DNA of 34,566 nucleotides from Burkholderiales bacterium (lineage in GTDB: Bacteria > Pseudomonadota > Gammaproteobacteria > Burkholderiales > SG8-39): assembly GCA_020845995.1 (NCBI GenBank), contig JADLES010000053.1:1-34566 (forward strand), in the 5' to 3' direction. Made by a program: the position numbers and the translations under genes. The notes under the pieces are model-generated. The model made no database searches and was not told where the DNA came from. It saw only the letters and a list, made by a program, of their open reading frames with translations. Within the stretch, counting starts at the first letter, position 1. Every line of letters starts with the position of its first letter. This document shows positions 23,159-32,382 of this stretch, piece after piece.

Positions 23159-24409
23159 ATGGCTTTCGCCTACGCAGATGGCGTGTTGTGTGCCGAGCAG
23201 GTGCCGCTCGAGGAGATCGCGCGGCGCCACGGCACGCCCTGCTATGTCTACTCCCGGGACGCGATCGAGCGCGCCTACCGGGAGTTCACCGACCATTTCG
23301 CCAGCCGGCCCGCGCTCGTCTGCTACTCGGTAAAGGCGAACTCCAGCCTGGCGATTCTGCAGTTGCTGGCGCGCCTGGGCGCGGGCTTCGACATCGTGTC
23401 GGGCGGCGAGCTCGCCCGCGTTCTCGCCGCCGGCGGCGCAGCCTCGAAAGTGGTGTTTTCCGGCATCGGCAAGAGCGAGGCGGAGATCCGCGGAGCGCTG
23501 ACGGCGGGGGTGCGCTCGATCAATCTCGAGTCCGAGGCCGAAATGGTCCGCGTGAACCGGATCGCGGGCGAGCTGGGCGTGCGCGCGCCCGTCGCGTTTC
23601 GCGTCAATCCGGACGTGGATGCGAAGACGCATCCCCACATCTCCACGGGACTCAAGCAGAACAAGTTCGGCGTCGCCCATACCGAGGCCGAGCGCCTGTA
23701 TCTCGAGGCGGCGCGCCTGCCGCATCTGAACGTCTGCGGCATCGGTTTTCACATCGGCTCGCTGATGACCGACAGCGCGCCGTTCGTGGCGGCGACCCGG
23801 CGCGTGCTCGCGCTCGCCGAACGGCTCGAGCGAGCGGGAATCGCACTCGCGCATTTCGACCTCGGCGGGGGCATGGGAATCGCCTACCGGGAAGGCGAGC
23901 GGTGCGCGCCGATCGCCGCGTTCGTGCACGGCGCCCTCGACGCCCTCGGATCGCGCAAGGAGACGATTTTGATCGACCCGGGCCGGGCGATCGTCGGCAA
24001 CGCGGGAGTGCTGCTGACTCGCATTGAGTATCTCAAGCGCGGCGAAAGCAGGAGCTTCGCCATCGTCGATGCCGCGATGAACGATCTCATCCGGCCGGCT
24101 CTCTACGACGCCTGGCATGAAATCCGGCCGGTCCGGGAGGCGCAATCCGGCGTGCCGGCGGGTGTGTACGACGTCGTGGGACCGGTCTGCGAAAGCGCCG
24201 ATTTTCTTGCCCGCGAGCGGCCGCTGGCGGTGCGAGAGGGCGACCTGCTTGCGGTGATGTCTGCCGGCGCCTACGGCATGGTGATGAGCTCCAACTACAA
24301 CGCCCGCCCGCGGCCGGCCGAAGTTCTGGTGGCGGGAGGGAAGGCGACGCTCGTGCGCGCGCGCGAAACGGTGGATCAGCTCTTTGCGGGGGAGCGGCTT
24401 TTGCCCTAG
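23159..24409 (+). CDS. lysA: Diaminopimelate decarboxylase
   Basis: LysA decarboxylates meso-diaminopimelate to lysine with pyridoxal phosphate. The 416-residue fold-type III enzyme has the PLP lysine K59 in YSVKANSS, the HIGS motif in GIGFHIGSL, the phosphate-binding glycines in FDLGGGMGI, the DPGRAIVG segment and the active-site cysteine in GPVCESADF. The length is typical. It begins 6 nt after lptM, and the efflux module begins 13 nt after it, so all four plus-strand genes may share a transcript. Confidence 0.98.
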   Translation: MAFAYADGVLCAEQVPLEEIARRHGTPCYVYSRDAIERAYREFTDHFASRPALVCYSVKANSSLAILQLLARLGAGFDIVSGGELARVLAAGGAASKVVFSGIGKSEAEIRGALTAGVRSINLESEAEMVRVNRIAGELGVRAPVAFRVNPDVDAKTHPHISTGLKQNKFGVAHTEAERLYLEAARLPHLNVCGIGFHIGSLMTDSAPFVAATRRVLALAERLERAGIALAHFDLGGGMGIAYREGERCAPIAAFVHGALDALGSRKETILIDPGRAIVGNAGVLLTRIEYLKRGESRSFAIVDAAMNDLIRPALYDAWHEIRPVREAQSGVPAGVYDVVGPVCESADFLARERPLAVREGDLLAVMSAGAYGMVMSSNYNARPRPAEVLVAGGKATLVRARETVDQLFAGERLLP

Positions 24410-24422
24410 GGTGTCGGCCTCC

Positions 24423-25568
24423 ATGACCCGCGGAAAGCGCTACGCCATCGTTGCCGGCCTCGCAGTGGTCCTCGCCGCCGGCGCGCTGCTCGCCTATTTC
24501 AGCGCGGAGCCGCGCGCCCGCGAGAAGCCCGCCGCCAAGGGCCCCCCGCCGGCGCCGGTGGCGGTGGCCGTCACGCAGCAGCAGAGCGTGCCGGTGCGCC
24601 TGCAGGCCATCGGCAATGTCGAGGCCTACACCTCGGTGTCGGTCAAGTCGCGCGTCGACGGGCAGATCCTGGGGGTGGATTTCCGCGAGGGTCAGGAGGT
24701 GAAGAAGGGCGAGGTGCTTTTTCGCATCGACCCCCGGCCCTTCGAGGCGGCCCTCAAGCAGGCCGAGGCGCAGGCGCTGCGGGATGTCGCGAACCGCGAC
24801 CAGGCGGCGTCTCAGGAAAAGCGCTACCAGGAGCTGCTGGAGAAGAACTTCGTCTCCAAGGAAGCCTATGCGCAGTACCGCACCAACGCGCAGACCGCGG
24901 ACGCGACCTCGAAGGCGAGCCAGGCGGCGCTCGAGAACGCACGGCTCAACCTCGAGTACACCGTGATCCGCTCGCCGGTCGACGGCTACGTCGGCAGGGC
25001 GCTGCTGCAGGCCGGCAACATGGTCAAGGCCAACGACACGCAGGCGCTGGTCGTAATCAACCAGGTCCGCCCCGTGTACGTGAGCTTCGCGATTCCGGAG
25101 CGGCAGCTCGCGGTAGTGCGCGAACTCATGCGCAAGGGCCCGCTCGCGGTCGACGTCGCCGCCCCCGGCACGGACAAGCCGCTGGCCTCGGGGCGCATCG
25201 CCTTCCTCGACAACGCGGTGGACCAGACCACGGGCACGATCAAGCTGCGCGCGATCTTCGAGAACCACGACGCGAGCCTGTGGCCCGGCCAGTTCTACAC
25301 TGTCCGCGTCCGGCTCTACGACCAGGCGAACGCGATTCTCGTCCCTTCGCAAGCCGTGCAGACCGGGCCGGGCGGCCAGTTCGTCTACGTCGTGAAGCCG
25401 GACATGACCGTCGAAGTGCGCAAGGTGGTTGTCGCGCGCAGCGAGGGGGACTTCGCCGTGCTCGCCGACGGCGCGCTCGCCCGGGGCGAGCAGGTCGTCG
25501 TGCGCGGCGCCCTGCGGCTGGCGCCCGGCGCGAAGGTGACGGTCACCGCGGACGCACCCGCCTCGTGA
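24423..25568 (+). CDS. RND efflux membrane fusion protein (MdtA-like)
   Basis: This periplasmic adaptor links an RND pump to an outer-membrane channel. The 381-residue protein has an N-terminal membrane anchor (about 5-25), a lipoyl/barrel-sandwich domain split around an alpha-hairpin (about 60-190, with VDGQILGV and [11 protein letters not shown]), a beta-barrel (about 200-285) and a membrane-proximal domain. The ATG at 24423 gives a normal signal anchor; an in-frame GTG 12 nt earlier is possible, and no strong Shine-Dalgarno supports either. Its stop overlaps the GTG start of the pump (GTGA). No TolC/OprM-like channel gene lies in the window. Confidence 0.93.
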   Translation: MTRGKRYAIVAGLAVVLAAGALLAYFSAEPRAREKPAAKGPPPAPVAVAVTQQQSVPVRLQAIGNVEAYTSVSVKSRVDGQILGVDFREGQEVKKGEVLFRIDPRPFEAALKQAEAQALRDVANRDQAASQEKRYQELLEKNFVSKEAYAQYRTNAQTADATSKASQAALENARLNLEYTVIRSPVDGYVGRALLQAGNMVKANDTQALVVINQVRPVYVSFAIPERQLAVVRELMRKGPLAVDVAAPGTDKPLASGRIAFLDNAVDQTTGTIKLRAIFENHDASLWPGQFYTVRVRLYDQANAILVPSQAVQTGPGGQFVYVVKPDMTVEVRKVVVARSEGDFAVLADGALARGEQVVVRGALRLAPGAKVTVTADAPAS

Positions 25569-28500
25569 ACCTTTCGGAAATCTTCATCCGCCGGCCGGTG
25601 ATGACCGTCCTGGTCATGACCGGCATCCTGATCTTCGGCATCGTCGCCTTCCGGCTGCTGCCGGTGAGCCAGCTGCCCAACATCGACTATCCGACGATCC
25701 AGGTGACCGCCGAGCTGCCCGGCGCCTCGCCCGACACCATGGCCTCGGCCGTCGCCACGGTGCTGGAAAAGCAGTTCTCGACGATCGCCGGCATCGACTC
25801 GATGACCTCGATCAGCGGCCAGGGCACGACCGCGGTCACGCTGCAGTTCAACCTCGAGCGCGACATCGACGCCGCCGCGCAAGACGTGAACTCCGCGATC
25901 GCCGCCACCGCGCGCCTGCTGCCGCCGGCGATGCCGACGCCGCCCTCGTTCCGCAAGGTCAATCCGGCGGATTTCCCGGTGTTCTTCCTCGCGCTCACCT
26001 CCGACGTGCTGCCGATCTCCACCGTCAACGAATACGCCGAAACCTATCTCGCGCAACGCATTTCCACCATCACGGGCGTGGCGCAGGTGCAGGTGTATGG
26101 CCAGCAGAAGTACGCGGTGCGCGTGCAGGTGGACCCGAGCGCGCTCGCGGCTCGCGGCGTCAGCATCAACGAGGTGCAGCAGGCGGTCGCCAGCGCCAAC
26201 GTCAATCTGCCCACCGGCACCCTCTACGGCAAGGAGCGCATGTTCGCGGTGCAGGCCACCGGCCAGCTCTACGACGCCAGGGCCTTCCAGTCGGTGATCG
26301 TCACCTACCGTAACGGCAACCCGGTGCGCCTCGGCGAAGTCGGCCGCGTCATCGACAGCGTGCAGAGCGACAAGGTCGCGGCCTGGTTCAAGGACAAGCG
26401 CGGCATCGTGCTCGCGATCCAGCGCCAGCCCGGCACCAACACCATCGAGGTGGTGGACGCGGTGAAGAAGCTGCTGCCGACGTTCCGCGCCGAGGTGCCG
26501 CCCAGCATCAGCATCGACGTGCTCTACGACCGCACCGTGATGATCCGCGCCAACATTGCCGAGGTGGAGTTCACCCTGCTGCTCGCGCTGGCGCTGGTGG
26601 TGATGGTGATCTTCATCTTCCTGCGCAACATCCCGGCGACCGTGATCCCCAGCGTGGCGCTGCCGCTGTCGATCGTCGGCACCTTCTCGCTGATGTACGT
26701 GCTCGGCTACAGCCTGGACAACATCTCGCTGATGGCGCTCACGCTCTGCGTCGGCTTCGTCGTCGACGATGCCATCGTGATGCTCGAGAACATCAGCCGG
26801 CACATGGACATGGGCAAGAGCGCCCTGCAGGCCACGCTCGACGGCTCGCGCGAGATTTCGTTCACCATCGTGTCGATGACGATCTCCCTCGCGGCGGTGT
26901 TCATCCCGGTGTTCTTCATGGGCGGCATCCTGGGGCGCCTGCTGCACGAGTTCGCGGTGGTGATCATCGTCGCGGTGCTGATCTCGGGATTCGTCTCGCT
27001 GACGCTGACGCCGATGATGTGCGCCCGCATCCTCAGGCCGCATGGCGCCGAGCGCCACGGCCGGCTGTACATGGCGTTCGAGCGCGGCTTCGACGCCTGG
27101 CGCGACCTGTACGCGCTGACGCTGCGCTTCGTGCTCAAGCGCCGGTTCGCCGCGCTCATGGCATTCCTCGCCATCTGCGCGGCAACCAGCTGGCTGTTCG
27201 CGCAGCATCCGAAGGGCTTTCTGCCGAGCGAGGATTCCGGGCAGCTGTTCATCTTCACCGAGGGGCCGCAGGACGTCTCCTTCGAGGGCATGGTCGAGCT
27301 GCAGCGCCAGGTGGCGGAGGTCGTGCGCCAGGATCCGAACGTCGAGGCGCTGATGTCCTTCGTGGGCGCGAGCAGCTTCAACCCGGCGATGAACAGCGGC
27401 CGCATCACCATCGCGCTCAAGCCCTACGGGCAGAGAAAGCCCGCCGACCAGGTGGTGCGGGAACTCCGGCCAAAGCTCGCCAGGGTCGTGGGACTGAAGA
27501 CCTTTCCGCAGAACGTGCCCACGATCCGCATCGGCTCGCTGACCAAGAGCGCCTACCAGTACGTGCTGCAGGGCGCCAACAGCGAGCTGCTCTACCAGTG
27601 GGCGCCGCGCATCGAGCAGCGGCTGCGCACGCTGCCGGGCATCGTCGACGTCTCGAGCGACCTGCAGATCGCGCGCCCGCAGGTCAACGTCGAGATCGAC
27701 CGCGAGAAGGCCGCCGCGGTCGGCGTATCGCCGCAGGCGATCGAAAACACGCTCGGCTTCGCGTTCGGCTCGCCGCAAGTGTCGACGATCTACACGGCGA
27801 CCAACCAGTACTGGGTGATCCTCGAGCTCGAGCCCCGCTACCAGCGCGATCCATCCGCCCTCGGCCTGCTGTACGTGCGCTCGAACTCCGGCGCGCTGGT
27901 GCCGCTGGGCTCCGTGGCGCGCCTGTCCTACAGCGTGGGACCGCTTGCCGTCACGCACCAGGGGCAGCTGCCGTCGGTGACCATCTCGTTCGATCTGCGC
28001 CAAGGCGTGGCGCTTTCCCAGGCCATCAGCCAGATCAACCGCGAGGTCGCGGCGATGCAGGTGCCGGCCACGCTCAACGGCTCGTTCAAGGGCGCCGCGC
28101 AGGCGTTCCAGGATTCGCTCAAGGGCATGGGCTGGCTGCTGGTGTTCGCGATCTTCGTGATCTACCTGGTGCTGGGCGTGCTCTACGAGAGCTTCATCCA
28201 TCCGCTGACGATCCTGTCGGGACTGCCGACCGCGGGCCTGGGAGCGCTGGTCACGCTCTGGGTGTTCGGCGTCGAGCTCAACATGTATGCATTTGTCGGC
28301 ATCATCATGCTGGTCGGCATCGTCAAGAAGAACGCGATCATGATGATCGACTTCGCCATCGAGGCGCAGAGAAGGGACGGCGCGGCGCCCGAGAAGGCGA
28401 TCTTCGATGCCGGTATCGTGCGTTTCCGGCCGATCATGATGACCACGGCGGCGGCGCTGGTGGGCAGCCTGCCGATCGCGATCGGCTTCGGCGCGGGCGG

Positions 28501-28672
28501 CAGCGCGCGCGCTCCACTCGGGCTCGCGGTGGTGGGCGGCCTGCTGCTCTCGCAGTTGCTCACGCTCTACATCACGCCGGTGATCTACCTGTACTTCGAG
28601 CGTCTGCAGGTCTGGATCGCGGCGCGGCGCAAGCCTGCCGAGCCGGCGGTCGCTGCCGGCGCAAAGGGATAG
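25565..28672 (+). CDS. RND efflux pump permease (HAE1 family, MdtB/MdtC-like)
   Basis: This proton-driven inner-membrane exporter has 1035 residues, the usual length. It starts with [14 protein letters not shown] (GTG start), the standard N-terminus of the family. The proton-relay residues are D401/D402 in [11 protein letters not shown] and K922 in [10 protein letters not shown], matching D407/D408/K940 of AcrB. Two repeats of transmembrane bundle plus large periplasmic loop are visible. The [11 protein letters not shown] region resembles MdtB/MdtC more than AcrB. Substrates cannot be read from the sequence. The GTG overlaps the stop of the fusion-protein gene by 4 nt, so translation is coupled. 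Confidence 0.96.
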   Translation: MNLSEIFIRRPVMTVLVMTGILIFGIVAFRLLPVSQLPNIDYPTIQVTAELPGASPDTMASAVATVLEKQFSTIAGIDSMTSISGQGTTAVTLQFNLERDIDAAAQDVNSAIAATARLLPPAMPTPPSFRKVNPADFPVFFLALTSDVLPISTVNEYAETYLAQRISTITGVAQVQVYGQQKYAVRVQVDPSALAARGVSINEVQQAVASANVNLPTGTLYGKERMFAVQATGQLYDARAFQSVIVTYRNGNPVRLGEVGRVIDSVQSDKVAAWFKDKRGIVLAIQRQPGTNTIEVVDAVKKLLPTFRAEVPPSISIDVLYDRTVMIRANIAEVEFTLLLALALVVMVIFIFLRNIPATVIPSVALPLSIVGTFSLMYVLGYSLDNISLMALTLCVGFVVDDAIVMLENISRHMDMGKSALQATLDGSREISFTIVSMTISLAAVFIPVFFMGGILGRLLHEFAVVIIVAVLISGFVSLTLTPMMCARILRPHGAERHGRLYMAFERGFDAWRDLYALTLRFVLKRRFAALMAFLAICAATSWLFAQHPKGFLPSEDSGQLFIFTEGPQDVSFEGMVELQRQVAEVVRQDPNVEALMSFVGASSFNPAMNSGRITIALKPYGQRKPADQVVRELRPKLARVVGLKTFPQNVPTIRIGSLTKSAYQYVLQGANSELLYQWAPRIEQRLRTLPGIVDVSSDLQIARPQVNVEIDREKAAAVGVSPQAIENTLGFAFGSPQVSTIYTATNQYWVILELEPRYQRDPSALGLLYVRSNSGALVPLGSVARLSYSVGPLAVTHQGQLPSVTISFDLRQGVALSQAISQINREVAAMQVPATLNGSFKGAAQAFQDSLKGMGWLLVFAIFVIYLVLGVLYESFIHPLTILSGLPTAGLGALVTLWVFGVELNMYAFVGIIMLVGIVKKNAIMMIDFAIEAQRRDGAAPEKAIFDAGIVRFRPIMMTTAAALVGSLPIAIGFGAGGSARAPLGLAVVGGLLLSQLLTLYITPVIYLYFERLQVWIAARRKPAEPAVAAGAKG

Positions 28673-29040
28673 AAGTTTCCTTCCTTTCCGCGCCACATGA
28701 TGAGAGCGTCCGCGGCCCGGGCCGGGTCGCCGAGAACCGGGGCATCGACGTGCAACCTCATTTCACCAGTCAAACGGCGGATCCTGAAAGCGAAAGCAGG
28801 ATTGCCCGCCTCATCGGCAACCTTCCGGAGTGAAATGCCCTGACGGTTTGCCCTGCCTGCCGAACGGAACGCCATGTCCGCCCGATTCCCGGCTCATCGA
28901 GGTTTCGTACCTCAGTCGACGCTCCGGCGGCATGGGCGGCTATCACCAGTTTGACGGCTATTTTGTCAGTCTCGTGCTTGCACCGGACGCGCGGACTGCG
29001 CCCGATCAGGTCGAGTCCTCCGGTCGCGGGAACCCCGTTT
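28673..29040. other. Convergent intergenic region between the RND pump and tctA
   Basis: This 368-nt gap lies between two converging operons. It holds an imperfect hairpin (28776-28810: GGCGG-ATCCTG pairing with CAGGAT-CCGCC, with a 3-nt bulge and a 10-nt loop) and a 5-bp hairpin at 28899-28913. Neither has a T-tract. A short open frame starting at 28830 is not recognised and has weaker third-position GC than its neighbours. I see no gene here that I can support. Confidence 0.5.
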
Positions 29041-30546
29041 TCAGCCGCGCTCCAGCGCCACCGCCTTGCGCCGGCGCCCGAGCGCCGGCAGCAGCGGCGC
29101 GGCGAGCGCCGCCAGCGCGAGCGCGAGGCAGGCCGCCGAGATCGGTCGCTCGACGAAAGTGGCGAAGCTGCCCTGCGACAGGATGAGCGCCTTCCGCAGG
29201 TTGTTCTCCAGCATCGGCCCGAGCACGAAGGCGAGCACCAGCGGCGCCGGCTCGTAGCCGAACTTGCGGAACAGGTAGCCGAGCACGCCGAAAAGCATCA
29301 TCACGAACACGTCGAACACCGCCGCGTTGGCGGCGAACACGCCGACGATGCAGAACAGGAGAATGAGCGGGAACAGCACGCGGTAGGGCACCTTCAGCAC
29401 CTGCACCCACATGCCGATGAGCGGCATGTTGAGCACCAGCAGCATCACGTTGCCGATGTACATGCTGGCGATCACGCCCCAGAACACGTCGGGCTTGTTC
29501 ACCATCAGCAGCGGCCCGGGCTGGATGCCGTGGACCACGAAGGCGCCGAGCAGCAGCGCCATGATCACGTTGGGCGGGATGCCAAGGGTGAGCAGCGGAA
29601 TGAAGGCGCCGCCGGCGGCCGAGTTGTTGGCCGCTTCCGGCCCCGCCACGCCCTCGATCGCGCCGTTGCCGAAGCGCTCCGGCGTCTTCGAGAGCTTCTT
29701 CTCCAGCGCATAGGAAGCGAACGAGGCGATCACGGCGCCGCCGCCGGGCAGGGTGCCGACGAAGAAGCCGAGCAGCGTGCCGCGCGCGATCGCCCAGCGG
29801 CTCGCGGCCCAGTCGGCGAGCGAGGGCCACAGCCCGCCGATGCGCGCGTGCACCACCTCGCGGCGCAGCGTGTGCTCGAGGTTGGCGAGGATCTCGGCCA
29901 CGCCAAACAGGCCCATGACCACCGGCACGATGCTCACGCCATCGAGCAGCTCGAGCCGGCCGAAGGTGAGGCGCTGGTTGCCGTTGATGACGTCGGTGCC
30001 GATGAGCCCGAGCACCACGCCAAGGCAGGCCATCAGCAGCGCCTTGGCGAGCGAGCCCTGCGTGAGGAAGCTGAGCAGCGTGAGGCCGAGCACCATCAGG
30101 CTGAAGTACTCGGCCGGCCCGAAGGCGATGGCCCACTGCGCCAGCGTCGGCGCGACCAGCATCATGGCGACGATGGCGAAGGTGCCGGCGATGAACGAGG
30201 CGAGCGCCGCCATGCCGAGCGCCGGCCCGGCGCGGCCCTGGCGCGCCATCTGGTGCCCGTCGAGGCAGGTAACCACGGAGGCCGCCTCGCCGGGAATATT
30301 GACGAGGATCGAGGCGGTCGAACCGCCGTACATCGAGCCGTAGTAGATGCCGGCCATCATGATGATGCCGGTCTCGGGCGCGACCGAGAGCGTCACCGGC
30401 ATGAGCAGCGCCATCGCGGTGACCGGGCCGATCCCCGGCAGCACGCCGATGAGCGTGCCGACGAACACGCCGAAGAAGCAGGCGGCGAGGTTGGGCGCGC
30501 GCAGCGCCACCTCGAAGCCCGCCCACAGGCTGTTCAGGATGTCCAC
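29041..30546 (-). CDS. tctA: Tripartite tricarboxylate transporter, large permease subunit
   Basis: TctA is the large membrane subunit that moves the substrate, probably a carboxylate, using an ion gradient. The 501-residue protein is almost all hydrophobic with about 10-12 transmembrane segments. It shows the duplicated family motif: GTLIGVLPGIGP near residue 30 and GTLPGGGAVIASF near residue 265. The GTG start lies 4 nt after the tctB stop. The last gene of tctCBA, it converges on the RND operon. Confidence 0.96.
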   Translation of the reverse strand: MDILNSLWAGFEVALRAPNLAACFFGVFVGTLIGVLPGIGPVTAMALLMPVTLSVAPETGIIMMAGIYYGSMYGGSTASILVNIPGEAASVVTCLDGHQMARQGRAGPALGMAALASFIAGTFAIVAMMLVAPTLAQWAIAFGPAEYFSLMVLGLTLLSFLTQGSLAKALLMACLGVVLGLIGTDVINGNQRLTFGRLELLDGVSIVPVVMGLFGVAEILANLEHTLRREVVHARIGGLWPSLADWAASRWAIARGTLLGFFVGTLPGGGAVIASFASYALEKKLSKTPERFGNGAIEGVAGPEAANNSAAGGAFIPLLTLGIPPNVIMALLLGAFVVHGIQPGPLLMVNKPDVFWGVIASMYIGNVMLLVLNMPLIGMWVQVLKVPYRVLFPLILLFCIVGVFAANAAVFDVFVMMLFGVLGYLFRKFGYEPAPLVLAFVLGPMLENNLRKALILSQGSFATFVERPISAACLALALAALAAPLLPALGRRRKAVALERG

Positions 30547-30550
30547 GGAC

Positions 30551-31015
30551 TCAGCCGAGCAGGGGCGAGAGCAGGCCGGAGGGCAGCTTGATTTTCAGCC
30601 ACTCGCCGAGCACTACCCACACGCCCAGCGTCGCGCCGAGCGCCACCGGCAGCGCGAGCGTCCAGCGCACCGGGTCGACCAGCCGCATCAGCACCAGCAG
30701 CAACGCGAGCGCGCAGGGAATGAAGCCGATGCGCTCGAAGAAAATGCCGAACAGCAGCAGCATCGACATGACCAGCACGATCTTCGGCCAGCGTGTGCCG
30801 GCCCACAGCGAGGCGAGGCTCGGACCGCCGCGGCGCAGCGCCGCGCCGATCACGCCGAGCGAAAGCGCGCTTGCGACCAGCCCAAGCCAGAAGATGGCGT
30901 AGCCCGAGCCGGGCTCAGCGGTGCGGCCGATGCCGAGTCGCCAGCCGGCGAGCGCCGTGGCGACGCCGAAGGCAAGCCAGGCGAGCCCGCCCCACAGTTC
31001 AGAATTGCGGAACAT
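30551..31015 (-). CDS. tctB: Tripartite tricarboxylate transporter, small permease subunit
   Basis: The 154-residue membrane protein shows four hydrophobic segments (about 8-26, 40-60, 77-112 as a split pair, and 119-138), as in the TctB/DUF1468 family. TctB sequences are poorly conserved, so the call relies on size, topology and its place between tctC and tctA. No clear Shine-Dalgarno is visible; a GC-rich hairpin lies just upstream. Confidence 0.9.
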   Translation of the reverse strand: MFRNSELWGGLAWLAFGVATALAGWRLGIGRTAEPGSGYAIFWLGLVASALSLGVIGAALRRGGPSLASLWAGTRWPKIVLVMSMLLLFGIFFERIGFIPCALALLLVLMRLVDPVRWTLALPVALGATLGVWVVLGEWLKIKLPSGLLSPLLG

Positions 31016-31025
31016 GTCGGGCGCG

Positions 31026-31038
31026 CGCGGCCGCCGCG
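31026..31038 (-). other. GC-rich hairpin between tctC and tctB
   Basis: CGCGG and CCGCG pair around a 3-nt loop in the 33-nt gap after tctC. It has no T-tract. Such stems after binding-protein genes often keep their mRNA level higher than that of the permease genes; here that is inference. Confidence 0.35.
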
Positions 31039-31048
31039 GGGACTCGCG

Positions 31049-32011
31049 CTACTTCGCGAGGCCCAGCTTCATCAGGCCGGCGCGCTCCTGGTCGCAAAGC
31101 TCCTTCACCATCGCGGTGTAAGCCTGCGTGCCGGCATAGCGCGGCACCATCACGAACTTATCCATCAGCTCGAGCACGCCCTTGTCCTCGAGCGCTTTCT
31201 TGAACGCGTCGTGCAGCTTCGCGGTCACCTTCGGGTCCATGCCCTTCGGACCGGCGATGCCGAACGGGCTGTCGAACACGAACGGGTAGCCAAGGTCCTT
31301 CAGCGTCGGCACCTGCGGCCAGAACCTGCTGCGCTCGGCGGTCCACAGCGCAAGCAGGCGCAGCTTGCCGGCGTCGACCAGCGGCCGCCAGGCGCTGGAA
31401 TCGGCCTGCAGCATGGTGTGCCCGCCCAGCACCGCGGCGTTGGTTTCGGCCGCGCCCTTCATCGGCACCTGCGTCAGCTTGATGCCCGAGGCGTCCGCGA
31501 TCATCTCCATGCCGATGTGCAGCGAGGTGCCGGCGCCAGGCGTTCCGTAGGTCACCTTGCCGGGATTGGCCTTGGCGTAGGCCACCACGTCCTGCCAGGT
31601 CTTGAACGGGCTGGTGGCGCCGGTGGTGATGCCGAAGGTGTAGCCGGTGAGGTGGATGATGTAGGTGAAGTCCTTGAGAGGATCCCAGGTGACCGAGCGT
31701 TCCTTCATGTACGGGTAGCGGAACACCGTGATCGGGATCTGCGCGATGGTGTAGCCGTCGGGCTTGGCGTTCGCCGCCATCGCGGCCGGGCCGAGCGTGC
31801 CGCCAGCGCCGCCCTTGTTGTCGATCACGATCGGCTGTCCGAGATGCTTTTCGGCCACCTGCGCCATGCCGCGCAGTACGATGTCGGTCGATCCGCCCGC
31901 GGGCCAGGGCACGATCAGCGAGATCGGCTTGGAGGGGAAGTTGTCCTGCGCGTGCGCCGCGCATGCGAGTGCCAAACCGAGCGCCGCGAGCGCCCTGCCG
32001 AGTGCCTTCAT
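31049..32011 (-). CDS. tctC: Tripartite tricarboxylate transporter substrate-binding protein (Bug family)
   Basis: The 320-residue periplasmic protein has a Sec signal peptide (about 1-22, ending AHA) followed by the Bug-type start FPSKPISLIVPWPAGGSTD. That loop, together with GGAGGTLGPAA, contacts the carboxylate in known structures of the family. The YGTPGAGTSLHIGME segment forms the second binding loop. The ligand is unknown: Bug proteins bind many carboxylates and amides. The start at 32011 is supported by GAGAGGAGG 6 nt upstream; the frame is open further upstream but without support. A candidate promoter lies about 58 nt upstream. Confidence 0.96.
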   Translation of the reverse strand: MKALGRALAALGLALACAAHAQDNFPSKPISLIVPWPAGGSTDIVLRGMAQVAEKHLGQPIVIDNKGGAGGTLGPAAMAANAKPDGYTIAQIPITVFRYPYMKERSVTWDPLKDFTYIIHLTGYTFGITTGATSPFKTWQDVVAYAKANPGKVTYGTPGAGTSLHIGMEMIADASGIKLTQVPMKGAAETNAAVLGGHTMLQADSSAWRPLVDAGKLRLLALWTAERSRFWPQVPTLKDLGYPFVFDSPFGIAGPKGMDPKVTAKLHDAFKKALEDKGVLELMDKFVMVPRYAGTQAYTAMVKELCDQERAGLMKLGLAK

Positions 32012-32068
32012 TGCTGCCTCCTCTCTGAGCGGTGCATGGGCGCCGCGATCGGTGATGCGTTCGTCGTC

Positions 32069-32098
32069 AAGATACTCGCGCAAAGGGCGTTATGGCAA
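32069..32098 (-). promoter_or_regulatory. Candidate sigma-70 promoter of tctCBA
   Basis: On the minus strand TTGCCA (32098-32093) and TATCTT (32074-32069) are 18 nt apart. They match the -35 and -10 consensus at five and four of six positions. The leader would be about 50 nt. Confidence 0.45.
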
Positions 32099-32293
32099 AT
32101 AGGGCAATCGCATGCGACCTGAGCCCGGTCCACGGCGGCCGCGATCCTGCGCCGCGGCGAATCCGCCGTCTCTACTCGTGCAGCGAAGGAGAAGTCGACT
32201 TTGACCCTCGCCATTTCTCACTGCCTCGGACTGCCGTGATTCGAGAGTCGAAACGCCGCCGCGCGCACTTGTGCCGGCGCTGCGAGCGGCGTC

Positions 32294-32322
32294 TTGACGG
32301 GCAAATTGCGCGATGTTCCAAT
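32294..32322 (+). promoter_or_regulatory. Candidate sigma-70 promoter of the TRAP binding-protein gene
   Basis: TTGACG (32294-32299) and TCCAAT (32317-32322) are 17 nt apart, matching five and four of six consensus positions. The leader would be about 54 nt. The rest of the 371-nt gap between tctC and this gene (32012-32382) shows no gene I can support. Confidence 0.5.
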
Positions 32323-32382
32323 CGAACGGTCGCAACAGCAAGCGCGTGCGACGTCAACGATCTCACCTCGGGAGAAGCCGCC

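Noticed and set aside
25280..25564. N-terminal extension of the RND pump
   Set aside because: It lies out of frame over the fusion-protein gene and is Arg-rich; the GTG at 25565 gives the canonical start of the family.
25385..28696. Minus-strand open frame of 1103 codons opposite the RND pump
   Set aside because: It is antisense to a fully conserved RND permease, and the translation is His/Asp/Arg-rich and low in complexity, with no domain.
28585..28875. Minus-strand 96-codon frame at the end of the RND gene
   Set aside because: Its last third is antisense to the pump gene and the rest matches nothing recognised; no ribosome site was noted.
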